In this document: in pieces, positions 11,398 to 25,221 of the stretch
Numbering within the stretch: the stretch's first letter is position 1
Layout of the letters: every line of letters starts with the position of its first letter
NCBI GenBank assembly: GCA_036971715.1
Contig: JAVHJL010000007.1
Coordinates: forward strand, 1,798,001-1,862,000
Length of the DNA: 64,000 nucleotides
Reading direction: 5' to 3'
Origin: Arthrobotrys musiformis
Lineage: Eukaryota > Ascomycota > Orbiliomycetes > Orbiliales > Orbiliaceae
Position numbers and translations under genes: made by a program
The notes under the pieces: model-generated
The model's input: the letters and a program-made list of their open reading frames with translations, nothing else
What the model was told of the DNA's origin: nothing
The model's database searches: none

Positions 11398-14300
11398 TCA
11401 AGGAAGGTTCGGAATGCTCGGATTGAATGGCAACCATGTATTGTGGAAAGAAGTGTTCAATATATTGAGTGCCAGTCTGTTGTTGATATCTTGCTGGGTT
11501 TCTCCGGGTCGAGGGCGGCCGTACACTGGCATCAATCTCGACAAATGGTCGCGCAGGAACTGCTCGCCAACACGATTGAGATCAGCAACGACTTTATCCT
11601 TTACGTACTTGTACCAGGAGCGTTCCAAATCAAATCCGGTCGCCGGGTAAGGATTCTGGGTAGTCTGTAAAATGCTGTGTTAGTTACGCCTTCCTAATAA
11701 ATAACCGTGAACATGAAAACGATGTGTCAAACGTACCCTAGGAATATAATCCAACTCTAAGAACTCGAGGCCAGCACCCATTCTACGGATTTGAGCTTCA
11801 AAGCTCGCCTGGATGGTAGGATCTCTGAGGTATTTGAAGACCAATAAACATGACTTCAACACAGTCAGTTGCTCGCTGACGGTGTGGGTTCTCATATAGT
11901 CGTTAGTGCGGACCGATCCACCTCCCATCAACTAGATTTATGAGTGACGTTTGATTAGCTGTTATCGAACAATATTTTCACGGAAATAGAGTGCGGTGAT
12001 TTAGATCCAACTTACGCTCATCTTGACCTTATTGGTGGGAGTTTCTAATATAACAAACTCCGCCAAGTTGTTGGCATGGAAATTGATATTGCTCGGGAAT
12101 GTACCAAGAGCAAGAAGGCCGATAGGTCTATACTCGTTATTATGGCTGGGCTCATAGAAAGCTTGGTCGAGGCGCCTGCAAGCACCATCTCGGCTATTCA
12201 AACCGACATTGTTGAGTAGCGCAAAAGGCTGTCCGTTAGCGCTGTCAGTGACCCAGATCCAGAAAGAATTGAACTAATTCGCTATTGTTAATATCTGCTA
12301 GGCTTCAAATTATGCTTTGATCGAAAACTTACGTTTTGAAGCTCGAGTATATGCTCGGCTGTAAATAGAATCATAAAGGAGGATTAGTAAATGTTTCCCG
12401 TAAATCATAAAATTTGCGCGCCGAACGTTATAGGCCGATTTTTAACTTACTCGCCATGTGAAGATTCTGGCCGCTTCGTGGAGGAACGGTACCAGTCAAC
12501 GGGTAAGTTACTAGATAAGGAGCTTCGTCGCAGCCGGTTGACCTATCGTATACTGTCATACCCCTGACTTGTTGAGGCCAGGAATTATAGTCGCCGGTCC
12601 TCCAAGTGAAGGAATAGCCCCTAACCGAATGTATTAGTCACCTTAAAATATCCGGATAATATGCAAAGGGGTGGGCACATACGCTCCTGCGCAAACCTTC
12701 CTCAAGGTTCTGTGGTTGAAAGGTCCGTATGGCGAGGGGGACTCCCACTGGTAGACAGCACGTTTGCTAAGAGCCCCGCGCCTCTCAGCGACCAGGCCAA
12801 AATGGCGCCAATATTCCTTATCCGTCAAATTACCACCATTGTCTTGGAAGGCCTTGATTGATTGGCCAACTTCCTCCAGAAATGCGTTCTGCCAATGATC
12901 ATCCGACCTCTTTTTAAGCGAAGCAGGACTTGGGTCGTCTTCTCGGTCTCCATAGGCATCGGTAAATGCATTGGCAAAGTCTTCTCCAAGTGGGGTATCA
13001 CAGACAGCATCATCATCACCGTCATTGCCTTCTGGACAGTTGAAAGAGTTTCCAAGATTATAAAGGAAGCCATCAGCACGCTTAGCAAGCGAGCTACGCT
13101 TGGTATGAGAGTACTCCTGAATCCCTAGCAGCGATAGTTCGTTCTCTGCCCCCAAGGTTGTGTTATCCCAGATATACTCACGCTTTCGCATCTTCTTGCT
13201 AGAGCTGGAGCTGAAACTGTAGCAAGACGGCGACGAAATTGTTTTCTTGTTAGTGCTGAAGAGAGGCAGAACTCTGGCCGACGACACGACATCTTTAAGC
13301 CCAGCACTGCCGGTTCCTTCGATCTCTCCGGCGAATTTTGCCGCAAGACCCATCTTGACCCCGCTGCAGCTAGAGTCCGACTCGAGGTTGACATATAGCT
13401 CACTTGGAAAGCGACCTTCGATGGACAAAGATGCGACTGTGGAGTCCCCTTTAAGACTTCCAACCGATAGTTGGAGTTGAACGTAAGGAGCAATCTTGAA
13501 AGTTAGACTTCCAGTCGTAGTTGCTCCAATCTTCTTGTTACCAATGATCTTGAACGAGCCGCCCTTAAAATCGGGGTCGTCATTCGGAACTCCGAGCTTA
13601 TGATTCGGGAAGGAGTAGCCATATTTGGAGTTTACGCCTTGCTCCCAGTTGACGGTACTATAAGATGATCAGTACTGTGTATCTTTGCCTATCATGGATG
13701 GTATCGGATGAACCTACGCCGATGTAGTCAAGTCCCCAGATAAAGACATCCTAGCCCCAATAACGGGCACAACCTCGAGGATTCTGTCAAAAGTTAGTAA
13801 CCTCAAATGATCTCTGACATGATAGCTTCCCGTGGACGCCTACCCTTTGACATTAAAGGCATCACCAATGCTAAAATTTACCCAGATGTCAGTATATAAT
13901 ACCGCAGACTCGGAGTCGTTTAGGTTTTCATCTTACTTGATGTTTACGTTCACTAGTAGTAAATAATTCGAGATTTAGCTCAGGAATAAGGTGGATAAAG
14001 GTGTAGAGGTGAATCAGCACATACCATCTTTAGGGAAACCAAATGTTGTTTGATCGAACTTGAGACGTCCAGTCAAGCTTAGGTCAAGTCCCATAGTGAG
14101 AGTGAGGTCATGCCCGAAGAAAGCATACGACTCCTCGAAATTGACACCACTAGTAGAAAATTTGCCCTAGAGTATCTGGTGTTAAATCTGGATTGGCTAT
14201 ATCAAGTCTACGAGGATTAACTTACCACAAAACTGGCGCCCGCCATAACCTTAGCAGTTCCTTCTACTTTCATGCCTGCGGATGCCTCTGCTTTGAGACT

Positions 14301-17300
14301 TCCACCATTGAAAGTGCAAGTTTTCTCCGCTTTGAAAAGCTTTTTCTCCACTTTGAAATCCCACGTCTTGTCAACCGTAGTTTTCGCCTCCCAACTTAAA
14401 AGAAGGAGTCCCCAGAGGCGCTCCCAATTTGCAGCCGTTACCGAATGAAATCTGGGGTGGAGAGCACGAGTATCGTGTTCAAGCCAATTTTCGGCGGTAC
14501 GCTTCTCGATAACGTTTGTTTCTGGGTGCATGGCAAGCATCGACTCCCATGCCTCGTAGAGTTCATCCACTGTGGCAATACCCTCCGAACGTTTGCGGAA
14601 TGGTGCACCTTCCACAAATGATTCGAAGTACTTGTATTGAGAAGCGTAGTCCTATAATATATCGGGGAAATTAATGAAGATTCACAACGCACAGCTTGAT
14701 AGCGCGGGGAATAGACATCTGACTTACGATTCGAACAGACACATCACTTGCGGCTCTCTTGCGTCTAATGAGAAGGGTCAGAATCCACCATCAAAGAAAC
14801 GGTAAGGTAGTCCGTATGAACTCACAAATGGAAGTTGAAGTCAAAGGCAAATTCATAAACCTCAGAGCTGACATCTCGTGGGAGGAGGCGGCCTGGTAAA
14901 GTTTGATCATCTGCTCTCTTGAGATGTATAGCTCTGACATACCGATGGCCCGTACACTTTTTCACACATTAGTTTCATTATCAATTTCAAAAACCAGTAG
15001 TTTGGCGAGGCTTACGTGAGAAGGCATTTTGACAAAAGTTCCCTCAACACCTCCTTCGAGTTTGAAGATTTGGTTACAGTTTTCAGGGTCCCCCCGGCAA
15101 ACGGCCTTAGCCTTGTGAATGCCATTATCGTCTTTACGAGGTATAGGGCAGTCGAAAAGTTCCATATGGGAGCCGTCTCTCTTTGAAAAAGTGCTGACAT
15201 CGTCCGCAGGTCCTACATGATCACTTACGTATTAGTCTCAAATCTGGCTAGGCCCGCTTTCGGTCTCACGCCTGAGCTGAACCATATTAAAATAATACGT
15301 GAGAACATTACAGTAGCACTTAAATACTTACCAACGACGATGACCATAGCAAATGGTCCTTCTCTAGGGTTGGGTACAGTGTTGTCGTGGAGGACAAGCC
15401 CATATGCCTGAATATTCGTTGTTAATGTCTGTATCTTAAATCTGACTTCTGATTTCCGGAAAGGAAAATGGACACTTACTGGGTCGTAATCAGTTGGCGG
15501 GAGAGTTGGGAAAACCATGTTCAAGTCGACCGGAAGGAAGCTAGAGTACCCTTTAGGAGCGTTACAGCATAGTGCCCGCTGCCTTCCCCATCGGCATTGG
15601 CCGCCAGCATCGCCTCTTGAAGACGTTCGCAACTGAATCTGATCTGTTCTGCAGACTGGCTCTACGCAATCGGCACCATGTCCCGACCAGTTGCAAGTTT
15701 TCACACCCTTTTGAAGTTCGATTAGCATATTTTAGGTAGTTTTTTCAAGCAGCGGCGCAACCACTCACAGATTTCTTGGTGCAGCAGAAAGGCTTTGAAA
15801 CACCCTTCTTGCAATCATTGTATTCTTTCCCACCCTCAACGAGCACTGTTTTATCTCCCATAGCGCTACAGTCTGTAGCGCCGCAAGCGCCGTAGTCGCA
15901 TGCCTCTACAATTTTGGTATTTTCCACCTCACAGCAGAACGCTCTCAATCCTCTAAACGAAAAACGTATATTAGGAACCTTGCGCAGAGAAATTAGCAAG
16001 GGGCAACTTACTTGAGGCAGGAATGCCCATTATCTCCCTGATTGTCGTCGACCATGAAAACTTCTCCATCATGGCATCTACCGTTACAATGACCTTCATT
16101 ACCTCGCCAATGGCACTTGCTCTTATTAGGGCGACTGGCGAATGGGCAACATAAACTTCTTTGTTTGCTACCACCGCATCTTTTTGGGTCAAAGTCAGCA
16201 TTGGGATCGTGGAGTCTATCCTTATGCGCGTTATAGATCTTATCCGTCATCGAGAGATATCCAGCGGCACAGGCAGTTCCACAGATACCGGTAACGTAGC
16301 AATCTCTGGGCAGCAGATCTGATTCAGGAATATCTTGAAACTCATTTGTAGTGAGAATGTTTTGTCCCGTGACGGCCTTGATAGCGTTCCATTGTGTATC
16401 ATCTTGATCAACGGCCCAGATGAGCAGACCACTGTACTCGAGGAGTTAGTACTCAATTTTAATATATATAATCACTACAGCTGGGGGGTTGCGACGTACT
16501 TCAAGCCTCTTTTATTGCCAAAATCGACCTTCGCTTCGAAAGTAGCTTTGTTATCGTAACTAATCCAATTTCCAGAACCCCAGGTAAGGTAGTTAACTTG
16601 GGCGGTCTTGTCGAGCTTTGGCTTCGCTCCACCAGCTAGTCCAACACAAATAAACGTTAGACATCTCTCTAAAGGATTTACCTAGCTACCTACCTAGGTA
16701 CTTTAGGCCTATTTTTGGTTAGCACTTACATGCATCGATCAGAGATTGGATTTCTTTGTAGGACAAAATTCCAGCGGTATCAGTACATGGGCCCGCATCA
16801 GCAGGTCCTTCGAAAGGACATCCAGGGTCGGAGCAACCAGAATTCTTCAGTTTGAAACTTCGGCCGTAAAAGCCGAAGCCCAAGTGAATTTTACTGGACG
16901 GCACATTAGTTCTCCAGAATAGGTCGAGAGCCACTAGAACAAAACAATTAGAATCTGGGAAAGAGTTCAACTATATTCCACAGCTTACAGTCAATTTCGG
17001 TCATATTTGTATGCCCTAATACTTGTGCGCCGATTGGGTTGGTACTATCCCAGATACCGTGTAGATCGTAACTCATAACGTTGATAAAGTCGACCTAGAA
17101 TTGAATCGGATTAGCCTTTGGTTAACCCTAATTTAGGGGGAAAAGGTTTCATGGGGAATAAGTGTCCTACGTTAGGGTGGATCTTTTCTAGGTCGAACCA
17201 TCTCAGATACCAGAAAGATGTTGGTGCGGTAAAACTTAGACCGAACTATTATCACCGTATCAGTATATATATTTGGCACAATTAAAATCTTAGTTAGCAA

Positions 17301-18755
17301 ACCTTCTTAGGATGAGCTTTAAACGCGTTATTGGTTTCCTTCATAAGAGAAACATAGTCTAAGAGGTACCAAGCAAGTAAGCATCAATGGTGGTATCTTT
17401 GAAATGCGGGCCGGCGACAACGGTAGCGATTACATACTCTCAACGTCGACTTTCTGGCCGCCGCGATCCGGTGCACCTGGGTACTCCCTATATTATGCAT
17501 ATTTTAGCTAGGCCGCCCCAAGCAGCTGGGTGTAAGGGACAAAGCTGGATAGACGTACCAGTCAAGATCACAACCGTCGAAACCATACTGGATCATAAAT
17601 TTGATCATGCTGTTGATGAACTTGCTTCTCTTCGCCTGCGTTGATGCCAGATCAGAGAATACCGGCTGCCAAATCGTACCATTCTGTCCAATTGAAATAC
17701 TATCAGTGATAGTTCATTTTCTGAGTTCATCCAATGCATCATATTGAAAACCTACATCATTGAACGTCCATCCGCCAACGCTGATCCAGACTTTGAGACC
17801 CGGATACGTGCTTTTCAGCGCGGTTGTACGAGAGAATAGTTTTGGGTCGGTATTAGGCATTGGGACGATATCTAGAGAGGGTGGGTAGTTACGTGAGCTC
17901 CACGACGTCGTAACCTTATGAGTGTATTGTCAAGGACATACCATAGCTGTCGGGTGCGATAAAAGCGAAGGCAAAATTTAGATGGGTCATTCCAGAAGCT
18001 GGGACTTCTTCCGGCTGCATTCTGCTACACGTCTTCGAAGTGGCGGCCCAAGATTCATAGTAACCGATGACATTCTTCCTTACATTACCGCCACCAGAAG
18101 GGCGGTTGACTGCTCCGCAGTTGCTTTGGCAGTTGTCATCGCAAAAGTCACTAGTAGTACCGCAGAAACCGTGCTGGCCTAAATCGTTGTTGTGAAGGAG
18201 TTAGATATACCGAATGGAAATGGAACGTGCAAGTGGGATTGTGTAATCACAGGAGCCGTCCATTAAATACGGGATGCTACTTACTGCAACATACGTTCAA
18301 TGGGCATGTTTTGCCTGCTGGTTCAGCATACTGGCCACACTCGGCTTTAGCATCGCAATTGGAGCTACAGCCTGTACCACAACTGTCAGGGCCATATCCG
18401 CACCATCCACTATAATTAAGGAAATCGGCTCGAATCAGCGTCTTGATGATCATGAAATTTGTTTCGCGCTCGGAGCCGCGCGCGCCTGGTAGTATACTTA
18501 CGAGGGACCGCAGCAGGCTCCGTTATGGCACGGCCTGCCTGGGCCGCAGGTATAATCTTGACGCTTGTTCAGACCAGCATGGACTTTAGCATTAGATGGA
18601 TTTTGCGATATAGCTTTGGCGTGATCAGGGTCGGTTATTTCGTAGCGTTTAGCATGGTGTTGGTGGCGATAGTTAATAGGGCCAGTCGCGCGGGCATTGA
18701 CCACTCCAGAGAGCGTTACGATGACCGCTAAGCTTCGTAGAAGTAGAGATCTCAT
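11398..18755 (-). CDS. Killer-toxin-like GH18 chitinase (subgroup C), multi-exon
   Basis: Very large secreted chitinase broken by more than twenty short introns. It begins with a signal peptide (MRSLLLRSLAVIVTLSGVVNA; exon 1, 18755-18502). Two hevein-type chitin-binding motifs follow (CGPGRPCHNGACCGPS joined to GWCGYGPDSCG in exon 2, 18409-18285; and CCSQHGFCGTTSDFC in the exon from 18178). The GH18 domain reads KNVIGYYESWAATSKTC, THLNFAFAFI, then the catalytic stretch YGFDGCDLDWEYPGAPDRG: both Asp and the proton-donating Glu are present. An intron (17488-17558) splits the Trp codon before the Glu. Further GH18 landmarks are VDFINVMSYDLHGIWD and HLGFGFYGRSFKL. A long Cys-rich and C-terminal region (16.2-11.4 kb) carries the GGQCRWGRQRALCCNAPKG element and several KR sites; its largest exon is 13657-12683 and the last is 11664-11398. 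This is the architecture of subgroup C chitinases, related to the chitinase-type subunit of yeast zymocin. Total length is roughly 1,400-1,600 residues; I did not solve every exon. Confidence 0.9.
17484..17590 (-). other. Intron-split GH18 catalytic motif
   Basis: The exon ending at 17559 encodes GFDGCDLD plus two bases of Trp; the exon starting at 17487 supplies the last Trp base, the catalytic Glu and YPGAPDRGG. The intron between them is 71 nt (GTACGT...ATATAG). The motif is complete only after splicing. Confidence 0.8.
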
Positions 18756-21312
18756 GATTGGTAAGAGCTACAATGGCATCGAAATGCCATGTAAACTACA
18801 AAAAGAACGTGTGTATGCTTGAACTCTACAAAATGTCAGAGAAGACAGACATCACTAAAGGAGAAATTTTAAAGAAAACTCTTGCTGGACCAGAAATAAG
18901 AATACACGAGCTGAGAGCTATCAGTCGTTGATTTCCCTCTAAGTAAGATAGTAGAGAGAATGAGGACATGGAAGGATATACCATCATATCGTGGAGGTCG
19001 ACTTATGATTGTGAGCTCACCTAAAATCATATCTGCCGGTATATTCGCGGCCGAGGATTCTGGGCCTGACTGCTGGAGAACTTGGGGAATCCTGTACAAG
19101 GGTAGCTTGCGAAATCAATAGAGCCCTGCTGCATATCCAATTTCCGCTGGACGTCTTCTAAGACCATGTTTCGTGCCAGGGCCAGGGTGTATTTCCCCAG
19201 GTACCCATGCTATTATCGGACGGTTGGAACACTTCACATGCAAAGCTTCGCATCTAGCCGCGCTACTCTTTAAGCCTCAGACCTGCGAAGGCCGCAAGCT
19301 AGAATAGTACCTGACTAGAATAGTTGTCCTGCTTACATGCCGGTAAGTTTCGGGTTAGGGTTTTAAAGAGGCGGATTCCGACTAGACCTTCCTTCTCGCT
19401 TAAGGCGAACATGTTCCCTTGTTATTTTTCGCTGTCTGACACGACAACGAAAAGAATTGTGTCTTCCGTGGTTATACAATCGGCAGATAGTATATTGATG
19501 AATTCCAGAAAATAATATGGAAGCACAATGTACCGAGCCTTGTATTCCGGGTTCGGCCGGCGATAACTTCGAGGGTCGCCAGACCATCGAGATAAGCATG
19601 ATATTCATCCAACTTATCATCTATAGTATAGAGCATAATATGGCTTTTGAGCGCGAGGATGAGATTTAAGTTAAGAGGCATGTCAGATTTGATTGGAGGT
19701 GATAAAGCGTCGGTTTAAAATCCCAGTTTGTCGCCGACTCGAGCAATCTATGCGAGACCCTAGCGTCAAGTTTGCTATTACTTGGCGTAATATGCATGCG
19801 GGAAACAATTTCCGGGAGCGAATACCCATGCGCATCCATTTCCCGATGGCGTTGGAAACCGTCATGGTGCATATTTATACGTGTGAAGCCTCGCTCGGGT
19901 GGCGCCTTACCCGAAGCCCCTGAGTCTTTCTTGTCGGAACTTCGATCAGGATTTCGCGCGAAAGTGGCGTATTTTTTAGGTTTGCGTTGGCCAGCCGTTA
20001 GGAGAGCTCGACCTCAGAAACGGGAAGGTACCTTAAGGTACTACGCGTAAGGGTATACATAATTGCTTTATGGTACGTCTGGATCGTCTCGTATCTCAGG
20101 ATAGCGCGACCTGTGATGCCCCATTGACAAATATGTGTTGCATTGTCGAGACGGGCTCTTTTAAACCGACTATTGTAACGCGATAGATAAATTGCACAGC
20201 ATGCAAATTTATCATCAGGATGAAGTCGATAGGTACACCCCCACTCGTCCGCTCAATTGTAGAATATTATTTCGATTTAAATTTGATATGGGCAAGCCGA
20301 CGCGACAGCCGGCCGCCATATTTTGACATGATACTAAGCTGATCGCCCGCTATCGCGCTGGCTATTCAATTGAGGGGCATGTATGGAAGTACCTGCATGT
20401 TCCCGCTTTCTCCTGCGGAACGCATCCAGCAGCCCCACACGCACAGGCCAAGAACATTTCGGCAGTTGAGAGAAACAGTAAATTTTAAAAAGCCTGTACA
20501 CATACAATGGAATTTGACTTGGCCAAATCCAACTCCTGGCCTATCCGGTTAAATGTCGATTGCTGCCTATCTCCAAGCCTTCAGAAATCAATATCAAAAT
20601 GAAAATTCTTCTCGGTGGAGGGGAACACGGACTTGGGTCGGGCTCCTATCGGACCAGATGAATTCAATACTCGGATCCGTTGCCAAATTCTTTCTTTTGT
20701 CAACGATATTTTTTCTGACGGACCGGGTCGCTCTAGTGGGTCACTCCGCTCGTCAGTGTGCATATGGCTCCAGAGCCGGTACCCGACGCATGCATGAAGG
20801 GATATTTTCTTTTCAGCTATAGCCTTTCTGACGAAACATTCGAGAAAATTGAAGCGCAGAAGTTTTCATACCCTTGCCTTGTCCGTAGTCAGGGAGTCCC
20901 TTACCCTGTCTAAAACATTCGGCATTCCTCTCGCTGGCATGGGTGCGCGCGAGTACCGCAATAATCAACTGCTCTGCCCTCCTCCGTTTGTGAAATTGAC
21001 CCGATAACCGTAAGAGGGGCGTCGTACCAATTTGAGAGCTCTCTTAACCCAATCAATGTCTTCAAGCTTCAAATTATGCTTCTGCACTCCATTTCTAGAC
21101 CTACCTCTGTCAGCGCGTAGGAAAGGTCTTACGGAGGGACAATCGAAGTATCTCAGAGCCGGCACATCTGCGCTCAGCCCATATATTTTATTTCATGGTA
21201 TCTATTGAATCAAAGATATCATCTACCCCAATGATATACTAATTCCAGATAATCTTTCACCCTCAACAACCATCCCCTCGCTACTGTCTTCGAATTCCTA
21301 GAGGCCGAAGAC
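18756..21312. other. Divergent promoter region between chitinase and LysM genes
   Basis: A 2.5 kb spacer that must hold the promoters of both head-to-head genes. Two short minus-strand frames (about 19472-19870 and 20965-21165) look weakly protein-like but have no start context or domain. No transposon ends were seen. Confidence 0.5.
20965..21165 (-). pseudogene. Possible relic of an F-box/LRR-like gene
   Basis: This short frame reads ALRYFDCPSVRPFLRADRG and then LKLEDIDWVKRALKLVRR, which resembles the C-terminal body of fungal F-box/leucine-rich proteins. There is no partner frame with an N-terminal F-box nearby. Similarity is from impression only, and chance coding is possible. Confidence 0.25.
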
Positions 21313-24300
21313 ATGAGATCAACGACCCTCCTTGGGCTTCTTTGCGCCAGCAAAACCGCACTGGCGCAAGTCAACTTATACTGGGAAGATTTCACGGAGA
21401 AAGGTGCTAGCACCGCGTGTAATAATGCGCTTCTTGCGGAGATAGCTTCTTGTCCAGATGAACTCGCCAGCGAACCCAACTCGCGAGAGTTCGAGGAATC
21501 TGTCCTGACGACCCTATGTTCGACTGCCTGTGGCAACAGCTTGGCTGCCTATGTCACTAACGTACAGTCGGCCTGTGGAAGCTGGGTTTATATAGACGGA
21601 GTTACAAATCTCGCTTATTCAGCTGTATCGCTAGCTAATTATTATGTCTACGGGCGGACTTTGAATTGTATAAAAGATTCGTAGGTTATCACTTGACCAC
21701 TAGCACGAATTGAAGACATCTTCAATTTTCAAGATTCTAGAAAGGGATTACGGGGCTTACCTACTGATAATTTGTCGCCGTTAATAGACAAGGCGATTGG
21801 TGCGCCAAATCAACTACTGAAACTACACCTGCTCAAACTGGAGTCGCCGCACTGTGTAAAGAATGTAGGTTAAGATTTCACAACGCGAAATAGTATACAT
21901 GGTCTGCGAGCTAATTTGGTGTTTGCTAAAGGTCTTTTAAAGAATCAACAAGCTATCCTAAACAACGAATTCGGCTACGAGGACTCGTTGGATGAAGACT
22001 TCTCAGCTATCAAGTCCAGCTGCTCTGTGACTGGATATCCAATCGTTAAACCAACCCCTGTAATTCTCAATAGCACCACTACGCATCCTGAGGTTACTCC
22101 AACATGTCTTGGAACAACAATCCCAATCCCTTCGGATGCAAACTGTACCGATATATCCTCAGCGAACCGTATTAGCACTCTAAACCTCCTACAGGCAAAT
22201 AACCTTGGAGAGGGTTGCGGAAACTTCCCTACCTCTGGAAGCTTATGCTTGCCTGACATTGGACGATGCGACGTTTACCGGGTCAAAGCGAACGATACTT
22301 GTAACAGCGTTGCCTACGCCTTGAACCAGGGTGTTACTGCGGTTATGCTCCAAAGCTGGAACCCCGGTATTGATCACTGGTGCCGCAACTTTGATAGCGG
22401 TTATTTTATAGGTCAAGATATATGTGTGAGGTGATTGATCTCGTCCCAAAATAGTTTCCCCGGTCTCTCTTCCACATGAGGAAAATTGATGACTGACGTG
22501 ACCCATATGCGGTGCGCAGCAATCCATATGGCGTCTTTACGATCCCAGTAGTAACTGATCCGGGAACCTCGCAAATATCTACTGCCTCTACTGCTGTGTA
22601 GGTCGCAATTCCCCTCGCACTGTGTGCTATATTCATATTGTGTTTGTGGGCTGACTCATACTTTTTAAGGCCTATTCCAACAAGCTTAGCACCAGATGTC
22701 AACACCCAGTGCGGACGATACTATCAGGTCGCGCTGGGAGACAATTGCAATCTTGTCGTCCAGAGGAACGGTATATCCATGGAGGATTTCATCTTCTTGA
22801 ACCCAATGATCAACGCGAATTGTACGAATCTCTGGGCAGGTTACAACTACTGCATCCTGCCTGTCGGAACAAGTCAGTACATGAAATAAACCTCACGTAC
22901 AAACTATATTGAGGCAAACTTCTGACCGAGACGCTTAAAACCCGCAGTCACAACGTATAGCGGGCATCCTTTGAGTATTGAGACAAATACAGCCCCGCCG
23001 ACTACATTCGACTGGGATTCATTAGCCACAACTACCGAGATCCCAGAATCGACTGAAACCCCGATGCCATTGGCTAATGGAACCCGTTTTGATTGTGCAT
23101 ACTACTTCGGTAGTAGTGAGTATTCAAAGAGCTGTTCAGACGCTGCAGATGAGTACGGCGTAAAGCAGGAGGATATTGAACAGTGGAACCAAGGATTGAC
23201 ACCTGGTTCAGATTGTGCTTTTGCTATTGGTTATCAGTATTGCGTTTCAATTGGAGATCTAAGTATGTATGCTCACATGCACATTTATCTAACAAGCTGA
23301 ATCTCGAACTTGCGGTAAAAAATACTGATTATCAACCACTTGCTCTAGCGGTACCCGTGAAAGAGGAAGAAGGAGCATACGCGGCGCCAGGTCCTGTGCA
23401 GGAAGGCGTCGTTTCCCCTTGTTATTCGTGGGCTGAAAACAGTACGTTCGTACGACAAGCATGACTGCTGGTCCATAATAGAAGATCTAACACTGCGATA
23501 TCAGTCAACGATAATTGTGCCACCTTCGTAAGCAAGAAGGGCATATCCCTAGCTCATTTTAAGGAATGGAACCCAGCAGTCGGTGATGATTGCCAAAACC
23601 TCTGGACGAGCACTTGGTATTGTGTGTGGGGTCCAGACTACGATGGTGAAGATGCCTGGCCACAGACTGGCGAGCTTGTCACTACTTTGGTGCCGTCAAC
23701 TACACCGACTACCACCACTTCAAGGAGCACGACCACAACCCCGAATATCCCTGGCCCGACGAGAGAAGGAACTGTGGAAAATTGCAACAAATGGGTTTTA
23801 GCAGGTAAGAGTAGTCAAACTCGCTCGTTTGACGTTCCCTTAAATTCGGGCTATGCTTACTTGCCGCTAACATAATTTAATACTTTCAGACACTTCGTGT
23901 GCGAATATCTTATCGGAAAATGGTATCACGATCGCACAGTTCTATGCTTGGAACCCTACTGTGAACTCCGATTGTAGTGGTATGTGGGGTAGCTATGCTT
24001 ACTGCGTGGGTGTCTCCGGGACATCAACAACCACTACCTCCCGGACAACTACGACGACATCAAGGGTTACGACCACGAGCTCCGGCGCTATTCCTGGCCC
24101 TACCCGAGAAGGAACCATCGCTACTTGTAATAAGTGGCGATTATCCGGTGAGTCTTTGACATGTCTCTTTTCCAGCTTTCATACTCTTTTGTGGCAAGTA
24201 TGTTCCCAAGTACTATGGATCACTAACTCATAACTTACTATGCAAAAGACACAAGCTGCGCCAACATCCTTACCCAGGAGGGCATCACCATCGCTCAATT

Positions 24301-24719
24301 CTACGCATGGAACCCTACCGTAAACTCAGATTGTACAGGAATGTGGCCTGATTACGCTTATTGCGTCGGGGTTTCTGGCGGAACTACAACTACTAGCAGC
24401 GTAACTACGACAAGCTCAGCGGTTATACCGGGTCCAACTCGCGAGGGTACTGCGACAAACTGCATTCGATGGAGACTTGCTAGTAAGTGCTATTTCACCT
24501 CAACCTTTACCATTCCAAAGCCTACGTTCTACGGCAGCAAACGGTATATTACTCTGTACTAACTTCGTGGGTGTACTTCTCGCAGCTGGCATAACTTGCG
24601 CAGGGATCCTTGCAGAGGCCGGCATCACAATAGCCCAATTCTACGCATGGAATCCTTCCGTAGGCTCGGATTGTGCGGGCATGTGGGCGGATTACGCCTA
24701 TTGCACACTTGTGGGATAA
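21313..24719 (+). CDS. Secreted multi-LysM protein (seven LysM modules), 11 exons
   Basis: Predicted extracellular chitin-oligomer-binding protein. Proposed exons: 21313-21680, 21788-21864, 21932-22430, 22520-22597, 22670-22872, 22948-23262, 23349-23441, 23505-23804, 23890-24147, 24249-24482, 24586-24719, summing to 852 residues with every phase joining. A signal peptide (MRSTTLLGLLCASKTALA) precedes a Cys-containing N-terminal domain (GDWCAKSTTE, LCKECLLKNQQAIL, DEDFSAIKSSC) typical of fungal multi-LysM proteins. LysM modules follow: CDVYRVKANDTCNSVA, CGRYYQVALGDNCNLV, a degenerate third (CAYYFGSSEYSKSCSDAA), CYSWAENINDNCATFV, and three nearly identical C-terminal ones ending WNPTVNSDC...YAYCVGVSG or similar. 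Thr-rich linkers (TTPTTTTSRSTTTT; TTTTSRTTTTTS) and a repeated GPTREGT separate the last four. Each C-terminal module is interrupted by an intron at the same place, which points to tandem module duplication. Its head-to-head position with a subgroup C chitinase matches the known fungal LysM-chitinase pairing. Confidence 0.92.
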
Positions 24720-25221
24720 AGGGGTACCGGAGGATACAGTGCTTGAAACATTACATATTTCGTAGCAAACTATTTTAATTTGAGAACTTAATTCATTATT
24801 TTCGTCGAGTTGCATCTGACAAGAGCTCAGTCTAAGCGATTAAAATTTGTCGACGGCCGTTGGGGGGATCATAGTAACTCGCCCTTTCAGTCGGGCATCC
24901 CAGCCTCCGTCGAGCGAGCGCTGCCGACCCTCAAATATTGACATGAGTTTAGTTATCTTGAAAATTGTGGGAAAATGAGAAAACAATTTGCATTTGTAAA
25001 TTTGTTAAATACATTTGAGTGACATCGATCTCGTAGCAACTAGCTGTAGTCAACACAGAGTCTAAGTTACATCACATTTCACACCGTTGCCTCTCGAGCT
25101 CTCGAGCTCTCCTTCACCACTATCGTCGATTTATAGAGATCTAAAGGTTATCCAATAGCGCTAGCCTCCCATCAATATCGCGGTCTATACTCTGGCGAGA
25201 GGGCAATCTCATAACAACAAG
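24720..25221. other. Convergent spacer
   Basis: AT-rich spacer between the LysM gene (+) and the ABA3-like gene (-). A short direct duplication, ctctcgag/ctctcgag, occurs at about 25092-25110. Nothing else seen. Confidence 0.5.
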
